From positions 2,808,501 through 2,872,500 of the forward strand of contig NC_132971.1 of the NCBI RefSeq assembly GCF_047496725.1: a stretch of 64,000 nucleotides of DNA, in the 5' to 3' direction. Position numbers and translations under genes: made by a program. Below are positions 12,301 through 24,749 of this stretch, piece after piece; within the stretch, counting starts at the first letter, position 1, and the number at the start of each line of letters is the position of its first letter. The notes under the pieces are model-generated. The model was not told where the DNA came from. It worked only from the letters and a program-made list of their open reading frames with translations, and made no database searches. This DNA comes from Anoplolepis gracilipes. Taxonomy: Eukaryota; Arthropoda; Insecta; Hymenoptera; Formicidae.

Positions 12301-15300
12301 CTTTTAATGCAACTTTGTTGTTCTCGATATATGGGAACGTTGCAGAGAGAATGTTTTACGTTTATCGCACTTTCACGTTTATCCACGAATCCTTCGTCGT
12401 ATATATAAAATAGATTTTTTTTTTAGTAATTATTAAGATACAATGTCTCATGTAGCGTTTGCTAATTAAATCTTTCTTTTGATTGAAATATTTAATAAAG
12501 TTTAATCTTTGTTTATATTAAAATTACAGTAAAATTTATATGATATGGAATATAAATATTTTAGAGTAAATATTTATTTATTCAATTATTTAGTTTTTTT
12601 GGAACCTGTGTGTGAATATGCAAATATTACTTCATTTACAACGATGTTATTTTATTATATATGCCACGCTCGAAATTGCGTTGAGATTTGCTAAACAAGT
12701 GGTGTATAATAAAATAAAAACTTTCAATTTTTGTACAATTTCCGTACATATAATATTATGAATTTGTATCGCAATCAGGATGAATCTATCATGCGGCTAA
12801 TATTACTCGTCCACATCTATCTTTACTGTTACTATTATTATCATCATTTTTTCGTTGTACGAGAAATGTAGATGAACTTTCCTTCCCCTGGAAATATTAT
12901 TAATAACACCCTCTCTTCTCTCCGAGCTTCCGAACGATGATGAGTACCGACAGAACGCAAAATTGCTTTCTCCTCGTTTCATTGATAAATGATGTCGACG
13001 GACACTAATTGAGAGCGATCCGCATCTTTTGCTCTTTTCGCTAGTGGGAATATCATAAATCATTGGCGCTGATTTAATTATGATCCACGAAGCCATGCTG
13101 TAATTAGAGAAAAGCTTTACAATGATCGTAGATCATCGATCGATATCTACACCTGTTTCATCTTCGTATATAACGCTTCTCTGTTTTATGCTATTGTCCA
13201 TTTTATTAATTGCCTATCGTGCATAAAATATTTTTATCCGTCCTTGATATAATGATTAATCTATTTTGTTCAACATTAAATTATAAAGTCTATTTGTGAC
13301 GGTTGGATAATAATTTGATCGGCCATATATTTTTACTTCGCGCCTATTGTAAAATTTGCCGGGATTAATAATGTGCTCGGGAGACTTGTTCTATTAAATT
13401 TTAAATTTTGTTCCACTCTTTTCCCCCGAGCTTTTTTCATTCAAACATTCCTGTTTGATGCCAGGGGATCGGTTTTAGCATGAGCGAAAGGTTTTCAAAA
13501 ATTTTTCTCGCATGGCTCGAATGTGATTAAATTCATTAAAAAAGAGCGAGTGAGGTAAAATGCGCGATGACGTAGCTCTATAAAATCTAATCCAATAGAT
13601 TAAAATCGGTTAATTATAAAAGAATCTGCGGAAATGTGGAGAGAAGTCGAAAGCGATCGATAGAACACAAGATTTCGCTTTCGGATTCGCGTGAGTGTAT
13701 CATCTCTCTTTTCTCTTTCTTCTCTTTCATTCGTGAGTCTGTTTTTACACGCGCACGTATGTACAGAACGCGAGTGTTGCTCGAGGCCTCGGACTTGAGA
13801 GGCCAGCGGAATTTTATAAATTGTAGGCGATGGCGCTATGTGAATCTTATCTGCATCTCGATCGCGGCAGCTGATTCCTCGGTTGGGGGCGAGATAGCTT
13901 TCAAAGCGGCCAAGTCATATTTTAATGAACAATAAATAATCAGAAAATGTCTGATTCGGTTCATATTGGCCGCTCATCTTCATGATGTAGTCTGTATCGA
14001 GAAATCAACAACACAATTGATAGATTTTGTGATATTTTGGAGAAAGCAAAATATTTATTTGTGATCGTGAAATGCAAAAGATTGATGATTCTATATTAAT
14101 TCAAAATTATGTCTTTAGCATTCAATATATCCATTCACATTTAATTATATGGGAAAAGTTTTTGTATATAATTCTTTATTATATATTAATATATCATTAT
14201 ATCAATATAATATTATATTTATATAATTATTATAAAGATATAACATTATATTTAATCTTTGTACATATTAATATTTATATAAGAATTGTATATATTATAT
14301 ATATTCTATATAAAAATTTGTATATATTCTTATTTAATATAATTATACATTTACATATGTAATTCTTTTTATTACATTGAAATAACGATGAATCGTATGA
14401 GCGCTCTAAGTGCAATGTGGCATTTTCTTAATTAATTGTATTACGACACGCGTAAGTCCGCTATTATCTTATCACGGACGTAGGTGCGCAGCTCGGGAAA
14501 AAGCAACGTACACAATAAAGACGGGAATCTTCTCTCTCGCGCGCACACATGGACGTTTGTGTCTTCAACTAGCATAGTTTATTAACTTGGCCACTTTTAA
14601 TAGCGGAACACAAAACGATGTATCTCTGCGAGCGGGCACGCACAGCTTAGAAGACACGACATTCGTGCGCAATAATCCACGTCGGGACGATAAGTATAGG
14701 CTTCGCCTGGTTCTCTCCCCTTCTGTCAGGGACACCGTTTTAATTCAAAAATACCGTACCTCCCTTTCCCGCTCCTGCAACTGGCTTGCACACTGCATTC
14801 TCGCGGTGATCGTTCTTTATAACCGGGGATTAACAATGAAAAACGTTTCGTTCGTATCCATATGAGAGCAAAAACAAGCGCGTGTCTTTCCATTGTGTCG
14901 TCGTTTTCGTTTCCACGAAAAATATGTTGTTTTCGTTTCTGTGAATCGGGAGCCATAAACTGATTAAAATCTATTTTTACGCCGTGCATTCTCGCACAGT
15001 AAAATTATAAATTAGATGATATTAAATATTTTTTTTTACGTATAAAAATGTACCTATCATGTTAAACACGGATGTTAATAATTTATAAATATATTTTCAA
15101 ACAATGCAAATCAGTGTATCAGGTATGAATATAAATAAATAACTATAATAAAAACTTTTAATAATAATAATTAAAAAGAAATATATTAGACAATTAATAT
15201 TTTAATTTTAATACAATTGTCAATTTCATTGAAAGACTACTGTAGTGTGTTTTAAAAATTAACGAGTGTGACTGGATTTCTGTGATGATAAGTCATATTC

Positions 15301-15866
15301 TAAAATTATTCTCAAAAAGAAAACGTACGTAGACAAAAAAAATTACATTTTAATTAACGAAATATATTAACGAGATATTTAATTTTGTGCTTTTGTTTCT
15401 GGCTTCGTTAGCGATACAAATGTCGGTTAGTTTTATTATTTCCTCCTCTTTCGGCTTTTAATTCTTGCTCCAAGCAAATGTATTCAAAACGGAAGAAGAA
15501 TAGCAGCTCGAAGGGCAGGTGCATCCTTGCAACAAACACATACGCACACACACGGTCGAGGCGCGATACCTTAGCTATTAGGATCTATTTGTGTAGAGTA
15601 TGGGCCATTTGCGTTGCAAAGCTTTGTGCAATCACTGTACTAGCGGTTTAATTATTGCCTCGTAAAGCGGACAACACATTACATTTGCATTGTCCCGTGG
15701 CATAAACACATTGTATAATCACCAGTTGATCAATTTAACTCTCAATCAGATATCGAATCATCTTATCAATCTGTTAGAAAATTACGTACAGAATACTGAT
15801 AAGGCTAGCTGATTTTCACGAAATTGTAGTGTACGATTTATGTTGATAAATAATTTTGAATGCATT

Positions 15867-15869
<3 letters not shown>

Positions 15870-15904
<35 letters not shown>
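15870..15904. repeat. (TA)n microsatellite
   Basis: About 17 TA units. Confidence 0.95.
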
Positions 15905-15907
<3 letters not shown>

Positions 15908-17447
15908 CCGATTTTATACATTTGAAATCTGAAACTATAGACACTATAAATAAATCACTACTTGTTTTATTATTTACATTATAATATGCAAATTAATATA
16001 AAAATTATTTTATTATCTTTATATAATAACATCTCCAAGAAATACAGAATTTTGAAACTGGATTTTTACTGCCTTTATTCAGCAGTTGTAGATTATGCAC
16101 ATTATTTCATTTAAGTAAAAATAAGAGATATTACAATAATAATTAAACCGAACAAAATTATATATTATAGAATTCTATTCTTTATGATTATACTCGTTAA
16201 ATTTTATCATAAATTTTGGCGTCCTTCTGAACAAAAATAATTTTTATTCTATTTAGTAATCTAAAACTAGTATTTTATATATGTATTTCCTAGTATTTAC
16301 TGTACTTATATGTATGTCAAGTCGCACGACACCTCAGAAACGACCACCGGTGTTTCACAACGTCCTACCGTGGGTACCGATTTACTTCCGACTTAGATAG
16401 AGCTGGACTGAGACACGACTGTACTTTCGCGATTAATAAGGTAGATAACGAAAAGTCGAGTAATTCAGCCGTTGTGGAAATACGTGACGGGTGAGCGTCA
16501 GCGTGTAATTCTTGAACAAGGTGCACTGACTTTGATAATATATTTCCTGAAATTTATTATCTCAGATCGATGCGTTACATACATACGTCTATTTAACAGC
16601 TGTTTTTCTACGCTATCTATCTAGTAGCGGATCTAAGGATAATGAATTAATTGCTCTTGAATTGATATAATTTTCAAGCACATAGTGATTTATGTAATAA
16701 GTATTTAATTTACGAATTGTTGGATAGTTTGCGATTTAAAGTAAACCATATGTTTTCGCAAAAGAAACATAGAATTTGGATTATATAATATCAAATTTAA
16801 AGTAAACATCTATAGATATTTCCCGATAGTGCGCTAGTATAAGTTCGTGATTTAAGTAATCTTGTGATTATCATATAAAAAGGAAACAAATAATGGTAGA
16901 CATTAAATATTTACGTAATATTACGATCACGTTGTTACATTTAAAGGGAAACTTTAATGGAAACCCCATGTTTTAGCGATTATAATCAAGGAAGTCGGGA
17001 CAATACCTTATAGAGTGCAAATCGTAATTAATGTGCTGCATAATCAAAATTAATGTCACGTCAGATATAGTTTATTCTTGATATTGAATCCGATACGCTC
17101 GAGATAGAAAAGTAAATGTTAGAACACAGCGAACTGTGTTCGAATAAGACTCTTGTTTCGATAGAAACTTTCCTTTGGTTCTCGCGTGACCCGGCTTACT
17201 TCGAAGAGATCACGCTCTTTTAAACTTTACATAAGTACATGTAAAGACTATTGATATGTACTACTTCTGATTTCTAGAAAGGAAAATTTAATATCTCTCT
17301 TTCTCTTACACACAATCAATTCTTCGAAGGTTTATTATTTCCAAATATTTTTATATTTCGGAGAAATTCTATTTATAATATCATATTAATTCCAGGTAAT
17401 ATGAGTAGAACGACCAAACTAGCTAATAAATTCTTTATTTAATATTA

Positions 17448-17488
17448 CGACGTTTCGACCATTTGGTTGTGGTCCTTTTCAAGTGTCA
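17448..17488 (-). ncRNA. Degenerate hammerhead-ribozyme-like motif, left arm
   Basis: On the minus strand the order is a TTGAAAA box, stem II GGACC / GGTC closing a ten-base loop, then CGAAAC and GTC. The canonical first box is CTGANGA; here the first C is T and the later G is A, so both are lost and self-cleavage is unlikely. Confidence 0.45.
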
Positions 17489-17644
17489 CTATAATGAATA
17501 ATAAATTAATAATTAAGCACAGAAGATCAACGCGACAAAATCGATCAAAGACAAATTAACTTGGTACATACATTCGAGTGAAACAAAGTTAATTAAACAA
17601 AGTTAATTAAACAAAATTATCGCCCAAGCTCAGAAGCAGGATAC

Positions 17645-17868
17645 ATTGTGGGGAATTGTCTTACTACTAATGTTCACAAGCCATTTAGATGTGTCAATGT
17701 TTGAGAAAGGATCTTCTTTGAAATTATATTTTAGTTTTAAATTGTTAATCTTTTTAATCGAATTATTCTTTGTTTTAAGGTCAAAAGATAAAATTCTCTG
17801 TTTAGTAAGTTCGAAAAAGTTAGACAACAAGTCATGTGATAAACAGTCAAAAAGTCCTTCAAATCAAC
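17645..17868 (-). pseudogene. Penelope-like ORF fragment, left arm
   Basis: A minus-strand fragment matching the inner part of the right-arm fragment: a FDLKTKNNSIKKINNL run followed by a DPFSNIDTSKWLVN run, then a premature stop where the frame shifts. It is a remnant without catalytic domains. Confidence 0.6.
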
Positions 17869-17933
17869 ATACGTTGTTAAATATTGAGATAGAAGACGTA
17901 AACATTAATTTAAAGTATCTTTTGAAAAAGATT

Positions 17934-18176
17934 GTTGATATTGAGAAAGGACTATTTGACTGTTTACTACATGACTTGTTGTCTAACTTTTTCAAACTTA
18001 CTAAACAGAGAATCTTATCTTTTGACCTTAAAACAAAGAATAATTTGATTAAAAAGATTAACAATTTAAAACTAAAATATAATTTCAAAGAAGATCCTTT
18101 CTCAAACATTGACACATCTAAATGGCTTGTGAACATTAGTAGTAAGACAATTCCCCACAATGTATCCTGCTTCTGA
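17934..18176 (+). pseudogene. Penelope-like ORF fragment, right arm
   Basis: Plus-strand fragment with a LSNFFKLTKQRILSFDLK run and the characteristic NIDTSKWLVN and SSKTIPHNV motifs. The frame ends at 18174-18176, and the expected LSLGDNF continues in another frame immediately after, showing a frameshift. The reverse transcriptase is missing. Confidence 0.65.
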
Positions 18177-18320
18177 GCTTGGGCGATAATTTTGTTTAAT
18201 TAACTTTGTTTTACATCTTTGTTTCACTCGAATGTATGTACCAAGTTAATTTGTTTTTGATCGATTTTGTCGCGTTGATCTTCTGTGCTTAATTATTAAT
18301 TTGTTATTCATTATAGTGAC

Positions 18321-18357
18321 ACTTGAAAAGGACCACAACCAAATGGTCGAAACGTCG
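18321..18357 (+). ncRNA. Degenerate hammerhead-ribozyme-like motif, right arm
   Basis: This is the exact inverted copy of the motif at 17448-17488, with the same two core substitutions. The shared changes mean the two arms either derive from one already mutated copy or have been homogenised. Confidence 0.45.
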
Positions 18358-18410
18358 TAATATTAAATAAAGAATTTATTGGCTAGTTTGGTCGTTCTAC
18401 TCATATTATC

Positions 18411-21071
18411 TACTATTAACTGATTACTAGCGATTTGGATCTAATAATTTAAAATTCATATTAATTCCGATTAATTGCAATTACGGTCGGAATCTATTAA
18501 CGCTATAGTGACTTACTTTAAGCATTATTTTTTATGAGTTATAACATGTCGATTATTTCTGCCGGATAATTTCGAATAAAAAGTTAAAGATAAATTTGTA
18601 AATTATAGCTTATAATTAACACGTTGCAACATCTTGGATCTCTTTGTACCGTATTCAACGCCATCGATAAATCACAAGAAAATGAATCTCACTCTCGTCT
18701 CGTTCATCAATGTGTTACAGCTTCCGTGTCGCGACGTTAATTATGTAATTCGCAAGAATTACGGCAGGATGGAAAATTTCCATTTTAAGACAATCTATCG
18801 TTCGCATAAGTCTTAAGGAAACGCTGTTAAACAACCGGCGCGTTCATAAGAAAAGACGAAGTCGTAGACGAAGATCGAATTATCGAGCAAAGGCAGTTTC
18901 GTCATAAACTTCGTGCTGTAAATCGCGAATTCGAACGCCTCTTCGCGTGTGCTTATCCCGGTATGGTGAATGGAGCCTGCTGCTCGTTACATCAATTACG
19001 GTGTCCTCCTTGACTCTCGAGACGGATGTTGCGCGTGATCTCGTCGTTGCGTTGCGTCGTTTGTAACCGCATTTCGAAAGGAAACTTTGTAACCGCGAAA
19101 GAAAAAAAATTTGGTGAACACATTCCGCCGCGACCCATACCTATATATGGGAGCGATGAATAGCGTTCTTCCCTATCTTGCCTTTCTCGCTACCGTACAT
19201 TTAGATTAACGTTTCTAAAGATAACCCATGCCATGATGTTCTTTCAAAGCCAGAGGTTACTCGGGACTTTTAATTTAAATTTTTCCTACTGTCGGTAAAA
19301 ATCTAGATGTCAGATTTTAATTAAAATTTATAATCCAATTCACGATTTACTTAAATCTGCTTCTTTATTTTATGTAAAAGTCTGAAATGTAACGAGGATC
19401 AGAATTCGTACAAGAATATAATCTAGCATGAGATGGAAAATCACGCGAGTGCGTGATTGTTGAGAGACTTTTGCACATGCGAGACAGTTGCACGAACGAC
19501 GCTGCAGGCGATAGCCTAATTTGAGCGCGAGGTGACTATATGTATACGTTCTAGCGATTCGCGTACACGCAAAGTCTTTGGTTACGCGGAACTGTAAACG
19601 CTCATACAATTTTCTCTATCACATTTTCGATTTTTGTTTCATTTTAAATCGCAAACATATACGTTATCTAGCTCAAACGCGAAAGCGCGCTATCTTTCTT
19701 ATGTCACGTTACGAAATATATGTATAACGATTGTCTCTCAATAGCAATGCCCGTAAAATGCATACTGTTATCAATATAGTCAGCCTGCAAAATTCTCCGT
19801 ATGAGAAAATACTTTGTATAATTTATAACCGGATAAAAAGAAATATGGCGATACATTTGTTTTCCCTTAAAGACCGTGGTTGATTGTTTTGCACATTCGC
19901 GTGGATCTTTATATTATGCACTGATCTCGCATCTCTCTCGTAAGGGCGATTATGCGCTGATGAGAGAACCATCGCTCGCACGCGCGTGTTCAGGTGAGAA
20001 AAACCACCGGCAGGGTCTGTACGATATCAAGCAAACGCGGACCCAACAGGGATGCCTGAGAGATCACGCGCGGTCGATAGCATTGTTTTCCATCGTTCGG
20101 CATTTTATTCGCGCTGACGCACAGCCTTATTATACGCACGGTGCATCAACGGTGCATTAGCATAAGACCTCACGGAGCCGCCTGCGCTATCGATTCTGTC
20201 TCCCTTGTGAGATCCTGCCGACGTCTTCTCACGCGAGGGAGAATGCGCTTTTATTATTAAACTTCTGACCATCTCGTACAGCTGTCAGTTAAACTTCCTT
20301 TGTGCTAATCGTACCGAAAGTGAAGTTTACATAAGTATCGCATATTCAAAAACTTTAGCGAGCCTTTTGACTCCTCGTCAAAAATGTAAAATATGCCAAA
20401 TGCATATTTCATTTATTATTACGAAAGAGAGATTTAAGATTTGCTTCTATTTTGATTTCTTCAAATTATTCAGAATTTAAGGATAACTGATATTGAGAAA
20501 AAAATTAATGCGATAGAGAGAAAAGTTGAATCTTAATTAAAATATCTATTTTCGAGCGTTACGTTTAAAATCAACACAATGTATACATAAGGCTTGTTTA
20601 AGGAATAATGAAATTATCTGTCGCTAACATAAGACGAGTGGTATACTAATGCGCGATGAATTAAACGCGAGCTCGTGACGGAAAGTACATTTTGTACTTC
20701 ACGAGATTTCAGCAAAGTAGCTACTTAAAAGCCACCAAGGATTGCCATGAGTAATGGTGGTTAGGGGAGCGTGACTTATGAATATGATGATCTCTTTGGT
20801 GAATACATCTTGCCAGATGCGACTGATTACGCGCGAGTCTCTTCGCGCTCTTTCGTATCTTTACGATCTGTCCGATTATATGCATATTGCAATTGAAATG
20901 TTAATATTAATACTATTATTAATATTAATATTACTATAATTAATATTAATATTATTATTAATATTATATTATTATAATATTAATGTTATAATTTATTAAT
21001 TATAATAATTAATTAAGTATTAAGTTAATTAAGTATTGAGTATTAATTATGTGATTTTTCTCTTTCTGTAG
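18411..21071. other. Region upstream of the cadherin gene, no gene seen
   Basis: GC- and CpG-richer stretches at about 18830-19150, 19430-19590 and 19950-20260 alternate with AT-rich DNA. An almost pure A/T run of TAATATTAAT-type words fills 20900-21050, right before the first coding exon's acceptor. A leader exon of the cadherin gene may lie here, but I could not identify one. Confidence 0.4.
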
Positions 21072-21147
21072 GCAAAAATAATGACCCGCTGGTTCTGGTG
21101 TTTGCTGTGCGTGATTTTACATCTTCATGACGCTCATGCCAAAGTTG
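21072..21147 (+). CDS. Cad99C: Cad99C exon 1: start codon and signal peptide
   Basis: The acceptor (tttctgtag) ends at 21071, so the exon begins with nine untranslated bases and an upstream leader exon must exist. ATG at 21081 opens a hydrophobic signal peptide (MTRWFWCLLCVILHLHDAHA) with likely cleavage after AHA. Donor GTGAGT at 21148; one base carries over. Confidence 0.88.
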
Positions 21148-24100
21148 GTGAGTATATTACTTAACGTGATCATCGATTGCTCGAATAGTCTGACTGTTGT
21201 CAAAATCAATCTCTTAATTAAATAATTGCAAAAGTGTTTTTTCGCATTTCTGAAAAACTTTGAAGTCTTAGACAAGAGAAACGTTCCTTGGTAAGAGGGG
21301 AATAAAATGAGAACGACTCGCACACACGCCGTAAAAGTCGTGGTTGAACCGCGTGGTTTCCCACACGCGTAAATCTATCTCAGCTGATTGCCAATTACTT
21401 ACGTCACGAACGATGGGTAAGCCGTGTTTTATTGTCGTCGTTAGGCATAAACGCGAAGCGTTCGGGGATCAACGGCACGTGCGAAGGTGCGACTCGCATC
21501 GTGCGAGTCCTTCCGTCTGGTCATTTTTTTATTCGAAGCGTGTTGCCCGCGATAAGAGCAAATGTTATTCATGCTTCTTTCGATTTACTTATCGTTAACG
21601 TAATTAAGTCTTATTAAGCACTCTTGCATCTCGGGAATACTCGATTTAATATCTTCGTTTTTTTACATGTGCCGCGAAAAATATGAATTATATGAATTGT
21701 TTTTTTTTTTTCTTTTCTCTTATCTCCATTTTACGATTGCAAAACGAAAAAAGAATATTCTAAGTGCATTGACGTTTTATGAAGATTTGCTTCGCAAGGG
21801 ATTGATAAGCTCAGTGTACATAAGCTGCGATCAACATAAGTTGTATACAGGAGAGAATGGCTTTAGAATGGATCGGGGATAAAACGTACATGATACATTC
21901 CGACGCGATAATTCGCGCACCTAAAAATGGGAGATATATGTAGGTGCGGTTGTTTTAAGGCAAGAATTTAAACGGAGAATGTGATTCACCGAACGTGATT
22001 CACCAAAGATAGTATAATATTTGACGCGCGTTTGATAACGCGAAAAATGTGTTTATTAATTAACAAATGATATTTTTTGCTTTTCTATAAAAGAAGTCTG
22101 CTGTGAAATTGATTATTTCTTAACGTTATATATATATATATATATATATTCATATATAATATACATAAATATATATTTTTTTACTCGAGAGATGATGTAC
22201 AGCTTTGTGAAAATTCAGATATTGCAAAACTTTTTCCAATACATACACCAGAGTACAACTTACTCTTCTCGTGGTCATGGATTTTGTGCTTGGAAAACTA
22301 AGTTTTTGTCGGGGGGAACACCATCTGTGACTTTTAGTATCTATTCCCACGACAGACTTGGATCGTACACAGCTAGCCATCATAATCGTGCGCTGTTAGA
22401 TTTTCTTCCCTTCCAGGATATTTTTATTCCCACACGTATTATACGTGACTTTTAAATGATTATCTGTAAGAGTTTGGCAAAGTTCAGCTCGCGAGTGTCA
22501 GAGATGTTGGAAAACAAATCACACGAGATCACAAATTGCCACGAAGGTGGTAATCATCGACATAAAACATAAATTTGGCTGCCTGTAAAACTTTTGCATC
22601 TTTGTTTTTTACAACTCGCGAATACGTTTAGTAGGACGATAAATATCGGTCGCGATAGATCGTTCATTCTCTAGTATGCACTTTCTAATACCGTGATCAC
22701 TTTCTACGTGGGAAGAAATAATCGAGGTTTGCCAGTAGTAGCTGTCTCGGGAGATTTACACAAGGAACTTTATTAGGGCAAGGGGGATATATACGTAGCT
22801 GAATGATGACGAATGCTCGTGTGGAAATTGCGCGATTTCGCAATATGACGGATGGACGGCGCTTTGCGGAAACCGCGTGAGTTGAGTGAAGAGGTCATGT
22901 GAAGTAGATTACCCGAATTATAAATTCTAGGCTAATTAATTCGGTGCCCATTAATTGTAACTGATATGAAAATGTTTATGTAAATATGATTAAAACGAAA
23001 TATAAAGCGGACAAGAATTTCTTTATTTATATGATTAAAAACAGAATAAATATAACATAGAACATATTTTGCTGTATTTTCTTTCTGCCTTAATTATTTA
23101 ATTTATTTTCATTTTATTTAAAATCTAATTTTTGTATTTTGTATTTATATGTATATATTTATAATTGTCAGAAATGCACTCTTAATTTCTTTTATACTCT
23201 TAATTATAATATTTCTTATATATCTCTAATATTTATTTATATCTAATATTATTATACATACACACTTTATATATATATATATATATTTATTATGCAATAA
23301 TTTTTATAAATCCATTATCAAAATAATGTACAAAATTTATTATTTGATATAATGCAGTGCGCAATGATAAAGTTTATAACGTCATGATTGTAAAATTAAA
23401 ATATAAATATTTAAACAAAAAGTAACAGCTAAAATAATTAATGTTTTAAAAAATAATTAAGCGTAAACAAATTTTTAATTAATTTTTTTAACAAAAATTT
23501 AATAAAAGAGTTATATAATTCTAAAAAAATTTTATTTAGATATAAACTTCTGTAAAAAAGTGGATATTATAAAAATCTAATTCTTTTTCTGTTCTTTTAT
23601 CTAAATAATTTCTTTAAATAAAAATTATAAATCGCGCAGACATATCGAGACATTTGCGTATAAATATTAAAAAATACTAATTACAAATACGTATTACAAA
23701 ATAAAATTTGAAATATTTTGCATACATGTATTGTAAGATAAATCCAATAAAATTTTAAAGAAACGTGTTATAACTTTTTTCGTTCCTTCAACTATATATC
23801 GTGATAAGGATATTATTAAGTCGGGAAAAGGTGGGAGACAAATTTATAAAACAGAACTATCACGGTACGCTGTAAATCATCCTACAATATAATGAGCCCA
23901 TGTGTATAAGTATGACAACGTATCGATAATTAGGTTCTCGTATCCATTAGCGTGCAAATTCGATTAATTCCGTCTGTCGGGTTGCGGTGATAAAAATCCG
24001 GTCTCTTTCGTAACAGCTGGCATATATGTACGTCAAAATGTGCCTCGAGCTTGCAATGCTATAATCTTCATTCCTAATGCGAGCGTTTTGCGCGTCACGT

Positions 24101-24715
24101 TTCCGTCCAAACGGACTTCTCGCATCTGTCTGACAATGAGAAAGCGTGTTGATCGGCTTTATGAGAATAAATCAAACACAAAAGTTTTGCAGGGCACCGA
24201 TTTATAGGATGTCATAAAGCTGTAGGTATAAACTTTATCTGCGAATGTATAGTCGTTGAAATTTTTTTCTTTCATAAATTCAAAGCAACGGTTTTTGTTA
24301 CAAATTTGAACTTTTACTTTCTTTCCACCTATAAGTGAAATTGTTAGCCAGGTTTTTTTTTACAATGATACAATCAATTGCTTTCCAGTTTTTTATGTTT
24401 TATTAGCACGTGAACGAAATTAGAATACTCTGTTTGTACATACGCCACGGAAAACAATATTGTATTTTTGTCGTAAAAATATAGTTATCATACAATAGTT
24501 CACTTTATTGCTTTATTGCTTTATTAGCTGATTGCCTTTGATTCTAGTTGATTGAACTATACATGTTTTAAAAAGAGTTTGCCACCGTAAAAAGCATTTT
24601 ATGTATATATTTACAATATATGTATTTATTTTTAAATAATTATTTAATCGATAGAATAAATAATTATTAATAAATAATATTAGTATCATTAATATTTTTA
24701 TATGATTTATCTTGG

Positions 24716-24749
<34 letters not shown>

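Larger units (their letters stand above)
8754..17395. other. Intergenic DNA with CpG-rich patches, no gene supported
   Basis: Mostly AT-rich with no convincing coding potential; several short open frames lack family motifs. GC and CpG content rises clearly around 11750-12300, where CGCG-containing words are dense, and mildly around 13640-13900 and 14440-14900. These could be promoters or first exons of the downstream cadherin gene, whose first coding exon begins with a splice acceptor, but I cannot place a start site. A (TA)n tract lies at 10739-10777 and another at 15870-15904. Confidence 0.5.
17396..18410. mobile_element. 1-kb palindrome of two inverted Penelope-like retroelement remnants
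   Basis: Arms of about 470 bp (17396-17868 and about 17934-18410) are near-perfect reverse complements around a ~65-bp unique centre. Read inward to outward, each arm encodes the end of a Penelope-like element N-terminal region (the motif run FDLKTKNN..KKINNL, then DPFSNIDTSKWLVN.SSKTIP) followed, after a frameshift, by LSLGDNF. Each arm then jumps to a terminal segment containing a hammerhead-ribozyme-like motif, so the reverse transcriptase and endonuclease are deleted. Penelope-like elements are known to leave truncated and inverted tandem copies and to carry hammerhead ribozymes in their terminal repeats. Family assignment is from motif recognition and is fairly secure. Confidence 0.75.

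Noticed and set aside
14072..14362. 96-codon Ile/Tyr-rich open frame
   Set aside because: Composition follows directly from the AT-rich DNA; no domain, no splice context.
17646..18176. 176-codon frame spanning the palindrome as a single protein
   Set aside because: Its first half is the antisense of the left Penelope-like remnant; the continuity is a product of the palindrome, not a gene.
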